A stretch of 64,000 bases of DNA from assembly GCF_902506505.1 (NCBI RefSeq), contig NZ_LR733406.1, positions 3,179,679 to 3,243,678 on the forward strand, in the 5' to 3' direction. The position numbers and the translations under genes were made by a program. Positions 45,651 to 56,251 of the stretch are shown piece after piece (position 1 is the stretch's first letter; each line of letters begins with the position of its first letter). This DNA comes from Pseudomonas sp. 8AS. GTDB lineage: Bacteria; Pseudomonadota; Gammaproteobacteria; Pseudomonadales; Pseudomonadaceae. The notes beneath the pieces are model-generated. The model was not told where the DNA came from and searched no databases. It was given only the letters and a program-made list of their open reading frames with translations.

Positions 45651-45798
45651 CTTAGAACCAGTCTAGGATCTCGCGAGCTAGAGCCAGGCTAGGCAAAAAC
45701 AGGCGAGGAAGCGCAGTTTACGAGTGGTAAATGAGCATTCCGAGCCTGTTTTTAACGCAGCATGGCCGACGCGCAGCAGATCGTGGACAGGTTCTTAG
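45651..45798. repeat. Stop-codon-associated inverted-repeat element, copy B
   Basis: CTTAG at 45651-45655 and 45794-45798 is a direct repeat; the right copy holds the TAA of the RraB-like gene on the minus strand. The inverted ends are AACCAGTCTAGGATCTC on the left and AACCTGTCCACGATCTG inward from the right. The internal stem is AAAAACAGGC (45695-45704) with GCCTGTTTTT (45744-45753), and a smaller TTTAC-GAGTG-GTAAA hairpin lies inside it. Confidence 0.87.
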
Positions 45799-46139
45799 CG
45801 CGAGGGCGCCAGCGCCACTTCCTGGGTCACGCCCCAGCCGTCCAGCACACCGCCGAGCGGTACCACCAGCGACTCCAGGTCCTGCTCGAAATCACCGATA
45901 CCGGCATGGGTGGCGTACATCACCTTGCTCACCTGCAGGTGCCAGGCCCCGTCGTCACGCACGCTGACCTGGGCATTCAAGGATTCACCGCGAAACTGTC
46001 CTGCGACCTGCCGGGCCCGCTCCTCGTCGGGAAAAATGGCGTAGAACTCGATGGGATGGACGCGGGCGAAGTCGAAGCCGCCCTCTTTCATGCGCCGCAA
46101 AACCGTGTTGCTGACATCTTCATGAATGGCTGTGCTCAT
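45795..46139 (-). CDS. RraB-family protein (ribonuclease E inhibitor-like)
   Basis: 114 residues from ATG 46139, after GAGGAGG. The pattern VLRRMKEGGFDFARVHPIEFYAIFPDEERARQVAGQF and the late DFEQDLESLVVPLGGVLDGWGV matches the RraB/DUF695-like fold, in which acidic proteins bind RNase E. It is smaller than E. coli RraB (138). Its stop lies in the CTTAG bordering repeat copy B. Confidence 0.8.
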   Translation of the reverse strand: MSTAIHEDVSNTVLRRMKEGGFDFARVHPIEFYAIFPDEERARQVAGQFRGESLNAQVSVRDDGAWHLQVSKVMYATHAGIGDFEQDLESLVVPLGGVLDGWGVTQEVALAPSR

Positions 46140-46423
46140 CTAACGACCTCCTCTCAGGCGATTGATAGACCGCAGCCGCCAAGACTCGGCGGCTTGGCAA
46201 CACCGCACGGTGCCGCACGAGACCCGGGCCGGGAATGAAGCCGACCCGTGACACACAGGAACAGAAGCATGTTGCAGACCAGGGGTGGCTGGGCAGAACG
46301 CCAGCCGGAACCCTCCGTTGCAGAGTAGCCCCTGGCGCAGGCGGCTGTCGCCCGCAGAGATGAGCAAAATGTTTCTGCGGCGACAGACGGGGCGCTGCGC
46401 GCCGGCCCCCTGGCGCCAGGCTC

Positions 46424-47185
46424 TCAGCTGCGGCTGAGCCAGCCCATGATCGCGCGGCTCACCCAGGGTGGCGACACCTGCCCGCTCCAGTACATCAGCT
46501 TGAACAGCCAGTGCACCGGCCGGTGTACCAGGGGCCGCTCGGCCTGCCGCCAGACCGCCGCGGCGATGTCCTCGGCGCGCAGCCTGACACCCAGGCGACG
46601 CAGCGCCGGCGGCTCGAAGGTCTGGCTGTCGACCATCGGCGTGCGCACGAAGGGCGGCATCAGGTCGCCCACGCGAATGCCGTGGCGCCGCCACTCCAGC
46701 TCCAGCGCCTCGGTGAGACCGCGCACGGCGAACTTCGACGCCGAATAGCTGACCATGTGCGGCGTGCCGTACAGGCCCGAGGCCGAACCCATGTTGATCA
46801 CCTGGGCGCCAGGAGTCGCCTTCAGGTAGGGAAAGGCGGCATGGGTCACGTGCAGCAGGCCCAGCACGTTGATCTGCAGGATCCGTGCGTGCTCCGCCAG
46901 ATCGATTTGCTCGAAGTGGCCGAAGCGCAACACGCCCGCGCAGTTGAACAGCAGGCGCAGGCGGCCGCCGTGCTGCGCGGCGAAGTCGGCCAGGGCCACG
47001 CCCACCGCCGTGGCATCGCCGACATCCAGTTCGGCGTGCCAGACCCCGCCCAGCTCGGCGGCCAGTTCGGCCAGGGCGCCGTGGTTGATGTCCAGCAGGC
47101 CGACCTGCCAGCCGCGGGCATGGAACAGCCGGGCGGTGGCCGCGCCGATGCCGGAGGCGGCGCCGCTGATCAGGATAGTGGGCAT
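46424..47185 (-). CDS. Short-chain dehydrogenase/reductase
   Basis: 253 residues from ATG 47185. NAD(P)-binding GAASGIGAATA near the start, NCAG (FNCAGVLRFG), catalytic S in NMGSASGLYG and Y/K in VSYSASK. The hydrophobic C-terminus (HWLFKLMYWSGQVSPPWVSRAI) suggests membrane association. It overlaps the upstream esterase gene by 16 bp. In this operon it is the candidate alcohol/ketone dehydrogenase that feeds or drains the monooxygenase. Confidence 0.92.
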   Translation of the reverse strand: MPTILISGAASGIGAATARLFHARGWQVGLLDINHGALAELAAELGGVWHAELDVGDATAVGVALADFAAQHGGRLRLLFNCAGVLRFGHFEQIDLAEHARILQINVLGLLHVTHAAFPYLKATPGAQVINMGSASGLYGTPHMVSYSASKFAVRGLTEALELEWRRHGIRVGDLMPPFVRTPMVDSQTFEPPALRRLGVRLRAEDIAAAVWRQAERPLVHRPVHWLFKLMYWSGQVSPPWVSRAIMGWLSRS

Positions 47186-48117
47186 GGGCAACCTCGCAGG
47201 CGGAGAAAGTCGAGCAGCCGCTGCAGCGCCTGGTCGGCGCCGGCCAGCAGGCCGCAGTTGATCTGGAACACGTGCCACTGGCGGCGGTACAGCTCCAGCC
47301 GGCAATCCACCCCGGCCGCCACCGCGCGCCGGGCCAGCAACTGGCTGTGGCGCAGCAGGATCTCGTCCTCGCCGACCTGCACCAGCAACGGCGGCAGGCC
47401 ATGCAGCTCGGCATACAGCGGCGACAGCTGCGGATCGCGGCGCTCCATGCCCGCCGGGCAGTAAGCCGCCGCGCCCTGCTCCAGCCAGGCCAGCTGCAGC
47501 AGCGGGTCGCCCGCCGCCGGCGCATGCAGGTTGGCGCCGCCGAGGTCGCCGAGCGGCGACAGGCAGACCAGTGCTGCCGGTAACGGCAGGCCCAGTTCGC
47601 GCAGGCGCAACGCGCTGACCAGGGCCAGATTGCCGCCCGCCGAATCGCCGGCGATGACGATCCGTTCGGCCGGCTGGCCCTGCGCCAGCAAGGCGCGATA
47701 GGCCGCCAGCGCATCGTCGCGGGCCGCCGGGAACGGATGCTCCGGCGCCAGGCGGTAATCCAGGGCGCAGACGCGCAGCTGGCCGTGCCGCGCCAGGTAG
47801 CTGGTCAGGCTGCGATGGGTCTGCGGCGCGCCGACGATAAAGGCCCCGCCATGCAGGTAGAGCAGCACCCAGCCGTTGTCCCGCGCCGGCTGCAGCCACT
47901 CGCAGGGCACCCCGCCCAGCTCGCCCGCCACCACCCGCACCCCGCGCGCCACCCGTGCCAGGCGCGTGCCCCAGCGCAGCAGGCGGCGCTGGGTCGGCAC
48001 GCCGACGCCGGGGTGGAAGCCGCCGCGAAACAGCAGCCAGGTCAGCCCGCGCAACAGCGCCGTCAGCAGGCGCTGACCCGCGCCCGTGGGGGCCGCCAGC
48101 TCAACGGACCAGGTCAT
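47170..48117 (-). CDS. Alpha/beta hydrolase, hormone-sensitive-lipase family esterase
   Basis: 315 residues. The oxyanion motif HGGAF in LLYLHGGAFIVGAP, the nucleophile elbow GDSAGGN, the acid in VQVGEDEILL and the histidine in RQWHVFQ are all present. It should hydrolyse short- to medium-chain esters. It starts within the 3' end of the monooxygenase gene (17 bp overlap), so it is co-translated with it and probably hydrolyses the Baeyer-Villiger ester or lactone. Confidence 0.92.
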   Translation of the reverse strand: MTWSVELAAPTGAGQRLLTALLRGLTWLLFRGGFHPGVGVPTQRRLLRWGTRLARVARGVRVVAGELGGVPCEWLQPARDNGWVLLYLHGGAFIVGAPQTHRSLTSYLARHGQLRVCALDYRLAPEHPFPAARDDALAAYRALLAQGQPAERIVIAGDSAGGNLALVSALRLRELGLPLPAALVCLSPLGDLGGANLHAPAAGDPLLQLAWLEQGAAAYCPAGMERRDPQLSPLYAELHGLPPLLVQVGEDEILLRHSQLLARRAVAAGVDCRLELYRRQWHVFQINCGLLAGADQALQRLLDFLRLRGCPCPLS

Positions 48118-49573
48118 AGTCGCTCCAGTCCGGCTGGCGGGTGTGCTGGCGGTAGCTGAAGGTGAAGCCGGACCAGTTGTTGGTGTGCTTGCCGGCGGCG
48201 TTCTTGTACCAGCTGCTGCAGCCCTGCTCCCACACCGAGTGCTGGATGTCGTGCTGCACCTGGCGGTTCCAGGCCCGCTGCACCGGCGCGCGCACGTCGA
48301 GGTAGCGCACGCCCTGCTGCAACTGCTGCAGGCCGGCCAGCACGTAGGGGTACTGGCTCTCCAGCATGTAGATGATCGAGTTGTGCCCCAGGTTGGTGTT
48401 CGGCCCGTAGAGCAGGAACAGGTTGGGGAAGCCGTTGACGCTGATGCCCTTGTAGGCCTCGGCGCCCTCCTGCCAGGCCTGGTTCAGCTCGACGCCGCCG
48501 AGGCCGCGGATGTGCATGGGCGCGAGGAAATCGCTGGCGGTGAAGCCGGTGCCGTAGATCAGCACGTCCGCCGGGTGTTCGCGGCCGTCGGCGGTGATCA
48601 CCCCGTGGGCGCCGACCGCACGGATCGCCGTGTCGACCACCGCCACCTGGGGCTGCGCCAGCGCCGGGTAGTAGTCGTTGCTGATCAGGATGCGCTTGCA
48701 GCCCAGCGGGTAGTCCGGGGTCAGGCGCTCGCGCAGGGCCGGGTCGGCGATCTGCCGGCGCAGGTGGCGCAGAAAGCTGCCGCGGTACAGTTTCATCAGC
48801 CCCGGCAGGATGAAGAAGGCCACGCCGCGAGCCTCGTGGTAGAGGTACTGCAGGGCCCGGTCGAGTTTCTGCGTCCACGGCCAACGCTGCATCAGCGTCA
48901 GCTCGAAGCGGCTGTAGGCACGGTCCGGCTTGGGCAGCACATAGGCCGCCGAGCGCTGGAACAGGATCAGCTGCGCCACCTGGGGCACGATCTGCGGGAC
49001 GAACTGGATGGCGCTGGCGCCGGTGCCGATCACCGCCACGCGCTTGCCGCGCAGGTCCACATCATGGCGCCAGCGCGCCGAATGGAAGGCCTCGCCGGCG
49101 AAGCCCTCGATGCCCGGCAGCGCCGGGTACGCCGGCCGGTTGAGCTGGCCGCAGGCGCTGACCAGGGCGCGGGCGCTGAAGCGCGCGCCATCGCGGGTCT
49201 GCACCCGCCACAGCGCGGCCGGCTCGTCGAACCAGGCCTCGGCCACTTCGCTGTTGCAGCGGATGCGCGGCTGCAGGTCGTACTTGGCCACGCACTGCTG
49301 CACGTAGGCGAAGATCTCCGCCTGCGGGGCGAAGCGCCGGCTCCAGTCGGTCTTCGGCTCGAAGGAAAAGGAATACAGGTGCGACGGCACATCGCAGGCC
49401 GCGCCGGGGTAATGGTTGTCGCGCCAGGTGCCGCCGGCCTCGGCGGCCTTTTCCAGGATCAGGAAGTCGTCGCTGCCCTGCTGGCGCAGGCGCATGGCCA
49501 GGCCCAGGCCGGCAAAACCGGCACCGATGATCAGCACGCCCAGGGGCGCATGCTCGGGAGTATTGTTGGACAT
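48101..49573 (-). CDS. Baeyer-Villiger-type flavin monooxygenase
   Basis: 490 residues. FAD-binding GAGFAGLGLA near the start, NADP-binding GTGASAIQ in the middle, and the BVMO fingerprint FxGxxxHxxxW as FAGEAFHSARW. The tail matches the class I group (YGPNTNLGHNSIIYMLE). It inserts oxygen next to a ketone using NADPH and O2. It is the first gene of an overlapping operon with an esterase and an SDR, facing the AraC regulator at 49684. Confidence 0.93.
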   Translation of the reverse strand: MSNNTPEHAPLGVLIIGAGFAGLGLAMRLRQQGSDDFLILEKAAEAGGTWRDNHYPGAACDVPSHLYSFSFEPKTDWSRRFAPQAEIFAYVQQCVAKYDLQPRIRCNSEVAEAWFDEPAALWRVQTRDGARFSARALVSACGQLNRPAYPALPGIEGFAGEAFHSARWRHDVDLRGKRVAVIGTGASAIQFVPQIVPQVAQLILFQRSAAYVLPKPDRAYSRFELTLMQRWPWTQKLDRALQYLYHEARGVAFFILPGLMKLYRGSFLRHLRRQIADPALRERLTPDYPLGCKRILISNDYYPALAQPQVAVVDTAIRAVGAHGVITADGREHPADVLIYGTGFTASDFLAPMHIRGLGGVELNQAWQEGAEAYKGISVNGFPNLFLLYGPNTNLGHNSIIYMLESQYPYVLAGLQQLQQGVRYLDVRAPVQRAWNRQVQHDIQHSVWEQGCSSWYKNAAGKHTNNWSGFTFSYRQHTRQPDWSDYDLVR

Positions 49574-49683
49574 TGTGCTCTCCGTGAACCGCCATGCAGG
49601 CGATGAACGAATCCTAAGTGCTGCCGCGTCCCCGAGTTATGGCATAGTCGGCCAGAAAATTGTGACTTTCGGACAAGCCCGCC

Positions 49684-50709
49684 ATGCCCATCACCACTCC
49701 CTGGCCGCAGCGCCGCAGCGCCATCAGCGTCCAGCTGCTGACCCAGTTCGGCCTCGACCAGGGCCTGTCGATCGACGCCTGCCTGGCCGGCACCGGGCTG
49801 AGCTGGCAACAGCTGGCCGACCCCGGCGGCGAGGTGGAAACCGGCCAGGAGCTGCTGCTTATCGGCAACCTGGTGCGCGCCCTCGGCGAGCGCCCGGGCA
49901 TCGGCCTGCTCGCCGGCAAGCGCTACCAGCTGAACACTTACGGCATCTGGGGCTTCGCCCTGCTCAGCAGCCCGACCTACCGCGATGCCGCCTGCCTCGG
50001 CCTGCGCTACCTGGACCTGACCTATGCCTTCCACGGCATGCAGCTGGAGGAGCACGGCGACGAGGCGCACCTGCTGCTGGACGACCGCGCCATCGCCCCG
50101 GAACTGCGCCGCTTCATCCTCGAACGTGACCTGGGCGGCATGCTCCAGGTGCTACGCGAACTGAACAGCCGCGAGGTGCCGCTGCTGCGCGTCGACCTGC
50201 GCAGCGCCGAACCCGCCGACAGCAGCCTGTACCTCAGTGAAATCGGCGTGCAGCCGAACTTCGCCCAGCCCTGCAACCGCTTCGTGGTCGACCGCCGCCT
50301 GCTCGACCGCCCCCTGCCCGGCGCCAACCCGCGCACGGTGGACCTGTGCGAGCAGCAGTGCCAGCTGCTGCTGGACAAGCGCCGCCAGCGCAGCGGCCTG
50401 GCCGGGCAGATCCGCGGCCTGCTGCTGAGCCGCCCCGGCCGCCTGCCGGACATGGAGCAGGTGGCGGGCAGCCTGCACATGAGCTCGCGCACCCTGCGCC
50501 GGCGCCTGGACGAGGAAGGCACCAGCTTTCGCAGCCTGCTGGAGGAAGTGCGCCAGGCCCTGGCCGAGGAACTGCTGGCCACCGGCGGCCTGAGCCTGGA
50601 GGAAATCGCCGAGCGCCTGGGCTATGGCGAAGTGTCCAACTTCATCCATGCCTTCAAACGCTGGAAAGGCGTGCCGCCGCGGCAGTACCGGCTCGGTGAG
50701 CCGGCCTGA
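49684..50709 (+). CDS. AraC family regulator of the BVMO operon
   Basis: 341 residues. An N-terminal AraC-type effector domain (arabinose-binding-2 type, WGFALLSSPTYRDA) and a C-terminal double HTH (DMEQVAGSLHMSSRTLRRRLDEEG ... LSLEEIAERLGYGEVSNFIHAFKRWKGVPPRQYR). It is divergent from the monooxygenase operon with 110 bp between starts, so it probably activates it. Its TGA lies in the CTGAG bordering repeat copy D. Confidence 0.92.
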   Translation: MPITTPWPQRRSAISVQLLTQFGLDQGLSIDACLAGTGLSWQQLADPGGEVETGQELLLIGNLVRALGERPGIGLLAGKRYQLNTYGIWGFALLSSPTYRDAACLGLRYLDLTYAFHGMQLEEHGDEAHLLLDDRAIAPELRRFILERDLGGMLQVLRELNSREVPLLRVDLRSAEPADSSLYLSEIGVQPNFAQPCNRFVVDRRLLDRPLPGANPRTVDLCEQQCQLLLDKRRQRSGLAGQIRGLLLSRPGRLPDMEQVAGSLHMSSRTLRRRLDEEGTSFRSLLEEVRQALAEELLATGGLSLEEIAERLGYGEVSNFIHAFKRWKGVPPRQYRLGEPA

Positions 50710-50764
50710 GCACCCGTTTACGATCTGCTGCGTCCAGCCCGCGAGATCGTAGACAGGTTCTGAG
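50706..50764. repeat. Stop-codon-associated inverted-repeat element, copy D (short)
   Basis: CTGAG at 50706-50710 (containing the AraC-gene TGA) and 50760-50764 is a direct repeat. Between them are the two inverted ends only (CACCCGTTTACGATCTGCTG on the left; AACCTGTCTACGATCTCGCG inward from the right), 49 bp in all. The internal stem of copies B and C is deleted. Confidence 0.8.
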
Positions 50765-50772
50765 CGCAGCAC

Positions 50773-52854
50773 TCAGCGGGCGGCCTGCTGCCCCCGCCCG
50801 CCGACGGCACCACTGCTGTTGTCCAGCAGGCTGGCGGTCGCCACCTGCAGGAAGGACTGCAGGCGCTTGAGCATCGGCGCCTGGGCCGGGTCGTCGTGCA
50901 GCAGGCTGACCCGCGCCTGGGCGCCGAGCTGGTAGTCGTACAGGCGCGGTTCCAAACCCTTGGGCTGCACGAGGATCTTGCTGCCGCTGACCAGGGCGAC
51001 GGTCTGATCGCTGCCTGACGGCTTGATCACGCCGATGCCCTGATCGCCCGCCGGCAGGTTGAGCAGGTCGCGGCCCCAGCACTGGTGGCGCACGTCGCCG
51101 CCCAGGCGGCCCATGATGGTCGGCACCACGTCGAGCTGGGTGCCCACGGTGTCGCGCTGCGCGCCGAACTGCTGCTGGATGCCCGGGGCGATCAGCAGCA
51201 GCGGCACGTTGAAGCGGAACAGGTCCAGCTCGGTCAGCTGCTCGCCACTGGCAAAGCCGTGGTCGCCGACTATGACGAACAGGGTGTCCTTGTAGTACGG
51301 CGCCTGCTTGGCCTTCTCGAAGAACTGGCCCAGGGCCCAGTCCGAGTAGCGCATGGCGGTCAGGTGCTGGTTGGCCCCGCCACGGTCGGTGACCGGCGCC
51401 ACCGGCAGCTGCGCCGGCAAGGCATAGGGGGTGTGGTTGGACAGGGTCTGCAGCAAGGCATAGAAGGGCTTGGCCGGGTCCAGCTTGGCCAGTTCCTCGG
51501 CGCCGCGATCGAACATGTCCTGGTCGGACACGCCCCAGGTCGGGTCCATGAACACCGGGTCGACGAAGTCCTCACGGCCGACGAAGTTGCGCATGCCCTG
51601 GTTGCTGAAGAAGCCGGACTGGTTGTCCCACTGGAAATTGCCGTTGTACACGTAGACGTCGTCGTAGCCGCGGGCGCTGAGCAGCTGCGGCAGGCCGGAG
51701 AACTGGTGGCCGCCCTCCGGGGTGCGCATCAGGTACTCGAAGCCCGGCAGGTTGGGGAAGCAGGCCATGGTGGCGAACATGCCCTGGTGGGTATGGGTGC
51801 CGTTGGAGAACAGGCGGGTGAACAGCAGCCCCTCCCGGCTCAGGCGGTCGAAGTTGGGGGTGATGTTGGCATCGCTGCCCAGCGCGCCGACCCAGCGCCC
51901 GGCAAAGCTCTCCATGAGGATCACCACCACATGGCGGATCGGCAGCGTGCCGGCCTGCGGCGGCTGGAAGTCGCGGCGCACGGCGGCGAGGTCGCCATCG
52001 ACCAGTGCATCGTGCGGGCCGAGCAGCATCTGGCGCACCGTCTGCAGCGCCTCGGCGGGCGGCAGGCTGGCTTTCCAGGCGTTGTCGCGATGGCTGGAGA
52101 AGCTGTTCTTCGCCGCATCGATGAGGGTCAGCGTGCCGTTCAGGCCCAGGTGGTTGGCGAACATCGAGTCGGTGGTGAAGGCGTCGCCCCAGCGCAGCGG
52201 CGGGCCCTGCTTCAGCGTGCCACGGGCGGCGAGCACCGCCAGCAGCAGGCAGAGGATGAACACCAGCCCCCGCCAGTACCAGGCCAGGCCCGGCTGGCGC
52301 GCACGCGGCCGGGTGCTCCGCTCGATCAGCAGGAACAACCAGGCCAGCGCCAGCGTGGCCAGGGCCCAGGCCAGCAGGTAGCGCAGCACCGGGAAGCCGT
52401 TCCAGAGCATGCTCAGCACGGTGCCCAGGTCTTCCTGCAGGTACTGGAAGACCAGGCTGTTCAGGCGCTGGTGAAACTCGCGGTAGAAGTCCAGCTCGCT
52501 GACGCCGAGGAACAGGGTCAGGCTGGCGAACAGGGTCAGCCAGGCCACGTGCAGGCGCCGCGCCGCCATCGCCCCTGGGCTCAGCAGCGCCAGCAGCAGC
52601 GGCGCGCAGGCATACACCACCAGGCGCAGGTCGAAGCGCAGGCCGTTGCCGAAGGCCTCGGCGATCTGCAGCCACGGCGTGGCACCGACCTGGTCGAAGT
52701 TGTAGAGCAGCAGCGCGCCGCGCAGCAGCGAGTACATCAGCATCAGCAGCACGGCGCTGGCGGCGGTGAACGCCAGGTGGCTGGCGAGCGTGGGCGGCAG
52801 GGGTCGCACGGGCAAGGCCGGCTGATTCGGGGTAGCGGCGACGGGCATGGGCAT
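50773..52854 (-). CDS. LTA synthase-like membrane sulfatase (phosphoglycerol/phosphoethanolamine transferase type)
   Basis: About 693 residues from ATG 52854 (a second in-frame ATG is two codons later). Five N-terminal membrane helices ([19 protein letters not shown] ... [25 protein letters not shown]) precede a periplasmic PF00884 domain: [40 protein letters not shown] with the likely nucleophile threonine, and [13 protein letters not shown]. The family transfers phospho-head groups to glycans or glycerol polymers. From memory it equals P. aeruginosa PA1689. Its substrate here is unknown. Confidence 0.88.
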   Translation of the reverse strand: MPMPVAATPNQPALPVRPLPPTLASHLAFTAASAVLLMLMYSLLRGALLLYNFDQVGATPWLQIAEAFGNGLRFDLRLVVYACAPLLLALLSPGAMAARRLHVAWLTLFASLTLFLGVSELDFYREFHQRLNSLVFQYLQEDLGTVLSMLWNGFPVLRYLLAWALATLALAWLFLLIERSTRPRARQPGLAWYWRGLVFILCLLLAVLAARGTLKQGPPLRWGDAFTTDSMFANHLGLNGTLTLIDAAKNSFSSHRDNAWKASLPPAEALQTVRQMLLGPHDALVDGDLAAVRRDFQPPQAGTLPIRHVVVILMESFAGRWVGALGSDANITPNFDRLSREGLLFTRLFSNGTHTHQGMFATMACFPNLPGFEYLMRTPEGGHQFSGLPQLLSARGYDDVYVYNGNFQWDNQSGFFSNQGMRNFVGREDFVDPVFMDPTWGVSDQDMFDRGAEELAKLDPAKPFYALLQTLSNHTPYALPAQLPVAPVTDRGGANQHLTAMRYSDWALGQFFEKAKQAPYYKDTLFVIVGDHGFASGEQLTELDLFRFNVPLLLIAPGIQQQFGAQRDTVGTQLDVVPTIMGRLGGDVRHQCWGRDLLNLPAGDQGIGVIKPSGSDQTVALVSGSKILVQPKGLEPRLYDYQLGAQARVSLLHDDPAQAPMLKRLQSFLQVATASLLDNSSGAVGGRGQQAAR

Positions 52855-53281
52855 TCCAGGCAAAGAGCGACGAGGGGGCCGGACAAGGCACGGCACAGAA
52901 GCTTTCCTATGCTGCGCCGGCCGCCGTGAAATTTTTGTCGAACCGGATTGGGTAGACCCCTACCCTGGCCCTCGGGTTCAGTGCCGACAAGCGCGCCGGG
53001 GCTGCCGCCGCACAAGGCGATTTCGCCTTTCCTGCGGCCGCTTCGGCCAGCCCCCGGGCGCAAACCCGCATGGCGCCGTCGCCACCCGCGCCGGGGCCCG
53101 TTCAGCCATGGCGGCTTGGTCGTCAAGCGGTCGCCGCCAGCCTGTTGGCGCGGTACTCTGGCTACCGGCCTTCTGCCAGTATCCGCCCGTCGGGCGCGGT
53201 GCAGCCCATCCCCCAGACCATCGCTCAAGCCGCCCACCGCGCGGCCGACAGCCTCGGCAACGAACAACAACGGAGCCCCCC
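52855..53281. other. 427-bp gene-free stretch between divergent sulfatase and MCP genes
   Basis: No convincing coding sequence on either strand; the plus frame that runs into the MCP is arginine/proline-rich and unlike protein. A hairpin AAGGCGA-TT-TCGCCTT is at 53014-53029 and a GGGTAG/CTACCC dyad near 52949-52964. No c-di-GMP or other known riboswitch was recognised. It presumably holds both promoters. Confidence 0.5.
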
Positions 53282-54727
53282 ATGCAACAGGGCCTTTTAG
53301 CCAGCGCCATGCCGCCGATCGAGCAGGATCACAGCACCCAGCTGCTCAGCCGCATGCTCACCTTCTTCGCCTTCTGCGGCCTGGCCATCGGCCTGTACAG
53401 CGGCATCAAATGGGGGCGCCTGGGCAACGACGCGCTGCTGCACGGCTCCTTCCTGCTGATCATCGGCATGCCGCTGGCCCTGCTGGTGCTGCGCAACGCC
53501 TGGCTGCCGGCGCGCGGCGTGGCCAACTTCGCCATGGCGCTGATCAGCAGCTACGCGATGATCCTCATCTACCACCTGGGCGGCCTGCATTCAGCGCATA
53601 TCTTCTGGCCGCTGGTGGTGATCGGCTTCGCCTACCTGCTGCTGGGCGGGCGCAGCGCGGCCTTCTGGGCCCTGCTGCAACTGCTCTTCGTGTTCTGGCT
53701 GATCCGCCTGCAGCGCAGCGGCGCGGCCCTGCCCGTGTTCGAGTTGAGCCCGCGCGATGCCATGCTCAACGACTACTCCGGCTACATGCTGCCGGTACTC
53801 ACCATGTGGCTGGCCCAGTGGTACAGCGCCAAGGTCCGCCAGCAGGCGCTGGACGACGCCCAGCAGCACCTCGCCGAGGCCGAGCGGGTGGGCAAGGCCG
53901 CCACCGCCGGCAGCCAGCAGCTGGCGGCGCTGCTGGACGAGGTGCGGCACAGCGCCGGCGACCTGCGCCAGCTGTCGCAACAGCTCTACCAGACCCTCGA
54001 CAGCATGCGCCAGCGTTGCCAGAGCATCGACGGCGACGTGCAGCAGCAGGCCGCCGCCATGCAGCAGCTCGATCAGGCCGTGCACCAGGTGCTCGCCGAG
54101 CTCGCCGCCAGCACCGCGCAGATGCAGCAGCTGAGCCAGGACACCCAGCACAGCAGCAGCCAGGTCACCACCTGCGCCCAGCGCATGCAGGACGCCCGGC
54201 AGAGCATGCAGGCCATCCAGCAGAGCAACCAGCGCATCGCCGAATCCATGCAGATGATCAGCGCCATCGCCCAGCAGACCAACCTGCTGGCGCTCAACGC
54301 GGCCATCGAGGCGGCCCGCGCCGGCGAGCACGGCCGCGGTTTCGCGGTGGTCGCCGACGAGGTGCGCAGCCTGTCGCAGCGCAGCAACCAGACCGCCGAC
54401 ACGGTACAGAGCGTGCTCGGCCAGTCCGAGCAGATCGTCAACACCGGCGCCGAGCAGGTCAGCGATGTCGGCGAGGCCCTCAGCGAGAACGCCACCCTGA
54501 CGGAAAACCTCTCTGGCGCCATCCTCCAGCACAGCCAGGCCCTCGACCAGGCCCACCGCCAACTGGTGCAGGTGCGCGACAACAGCGCCGCCCAGCGCGA
54601 AGCCAGCCTGCGCCAGCGCGCCGCCAGCGCCGAACTGCTGCACGCCCAGGAATCCCTGGTCGAGCTGGGCGAGCGCCTCGACCAGCTGTCCCAGCAGCTG
54701 CACCAGCGGGTCGCCGAACAGCGCTGA
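53282..54727 (+). CDS. Methyl-accepting chemotaxis protein with polytopic N-terminus
   Basis: 481 residues from ATG 53282, after GGAG. Five to six membrane helices fill residues 20-170 ([65 protein letters not shown]). There is no periplasmic ligand domain and no clear HAMP. A long glutamine-rich coiled coil follows, with the signalling tip [38 protein letters not shown]. It is probably an energy- or membrane-sensing transducer. Confidence 0.92.
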   Translation: MQQGLLASAMPPIEQDHSTQLLSRMLTFFAFCGLAIGLYSGIKWGRLGNDALLHGSFLLIIGMPLALLVLRNAWLPARGVANFAMALISSYAMILIYHLGGLHSAHIFWPLVVIGFAYLLLGGRSAAFWALLQLLFVFWLIRLQRSGAALPVFELSPRDAMLNDYSGYMLPVLTMWLAQWYSAKVRQQALDDAQQHLAEAERVGKAATAGSQQLAALLDEVRHSAGDLRQLSQQLYQTLDSMRQRCQSIDGDVQQQAAAMQQLDQAVHQVLAELAASTAQMQQLSQDTQHSSSQVTTCAQRMQDARQSMQAIQQSNQRIAESMQMISAIAQQTNLLALNAAIEAARAGEHGRGFAVVADEVRSLSQRSNQTADTVQSVLGQSEQIVNTGAEQVSDVGEALSENATLTENLSGAILQHSQALDQAHRQLVQVRDNSAAQREASLRQRAASAELLHAQESLVELGERLDQLSQQLHQRVAEQR

Positions 54728-54747
54728 AGACAGTCACGCGCCAGACA

Positions 54748-54778
54748 TGAAAAAGCCGGCTTGCGCCGGCTTTTTCAT
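54748..54778. terminator. Bidirectional terminator between the MCP gene and speE
   Basis: ATGAAAAAGCCGGC, TTGC, GCCGGCTTTTTCAT form a perfect 14-bp stem with A/T ends between convergent genes. Confidence 0.9.
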
Positions 54779-54792
54779 GCTGCGCGGCAACC

Positions 54793-55653
<861 letters not shown>

Positions 55654-55819
55654 GGGTAGTCCCCCGTCGAGGTGGTGGATGCGGACGGACTGTCACCCGC
55701 CCATGAAAAGGCGCGCATTGTAAGGGCATAAGCGGGGTGGCTCCACAGCTGGAGCCATGCTGAAGCGCCTTCCTGCGGTAGATCCGCCGGGCTGGGCGAT
55801 GTTCAGGCGCCGCGGCAAC

Positions 55820-56011
55820 TTACAGACGAACGTTGCCGCGGGGGCCGGCCAGGGCCCAGATGATCAGGCCAAGCACAGGCAGGAAGGCGACAAGGGCCAC
55901 CCAGAGCACCTTCTTCACGGTGTCGGCCGAGCTTTTGACCACATTGATGATCGCCCAGATATCCAGGGCAAAGATGACCAGCGTAAGCAGGCTGTACAAG
56001 GTAGAACCCAT
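55820..56011 (-). CDS. Small PLDc_N-type membrane protein
   Basis: 63 residues from ATG 56011, after AAAGGAG. MGSTLYSLLTLVIFALDIWAIINVVKSSADTVKKVLWVALVAFLPVLGLIIWALAGPRG has the two helices and KVLW...LPVLGLIIW motif of the phospholipase-D-nuclease N-terminal domain (PLDc_N). It is a short inner-membrane protein of unknown function. Confidence 0.85.
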   Translation of the reverse strand: MGSTLYSLLTLVIFALDIWAIINVVKSSADTVKKVLWVALVAFLPVLGLIIWALAGPRGNVRL

Positions 56012-56251
56012 GGTGACACTCCTTTGGGATGGGGTTACCTGTTTAGGATAAGCGCAATCCGTGGTGGTTCCATTTTTCTGCCTGGTACTCAGGAAAAGCC
56101 CGTAAATCGGACACATGCGACATATTGCTGTGTTTTTACGACAGCTTGTGACTTTAGGGTCAGGTTTCGCCATCAACACAACACAGGCCACGGTATTGCA
56201 CGCTTTCGTAGGCCAGATCGCATATTGGGCATCCATTGGAGATACAGACCC

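Noticed and set aside
52855..53281. c-di-GMP riboswitch upstream of the chemoreceptor gene
   Set aside because: Only short hairpins are present; no conserved GEMM-type core was seen.
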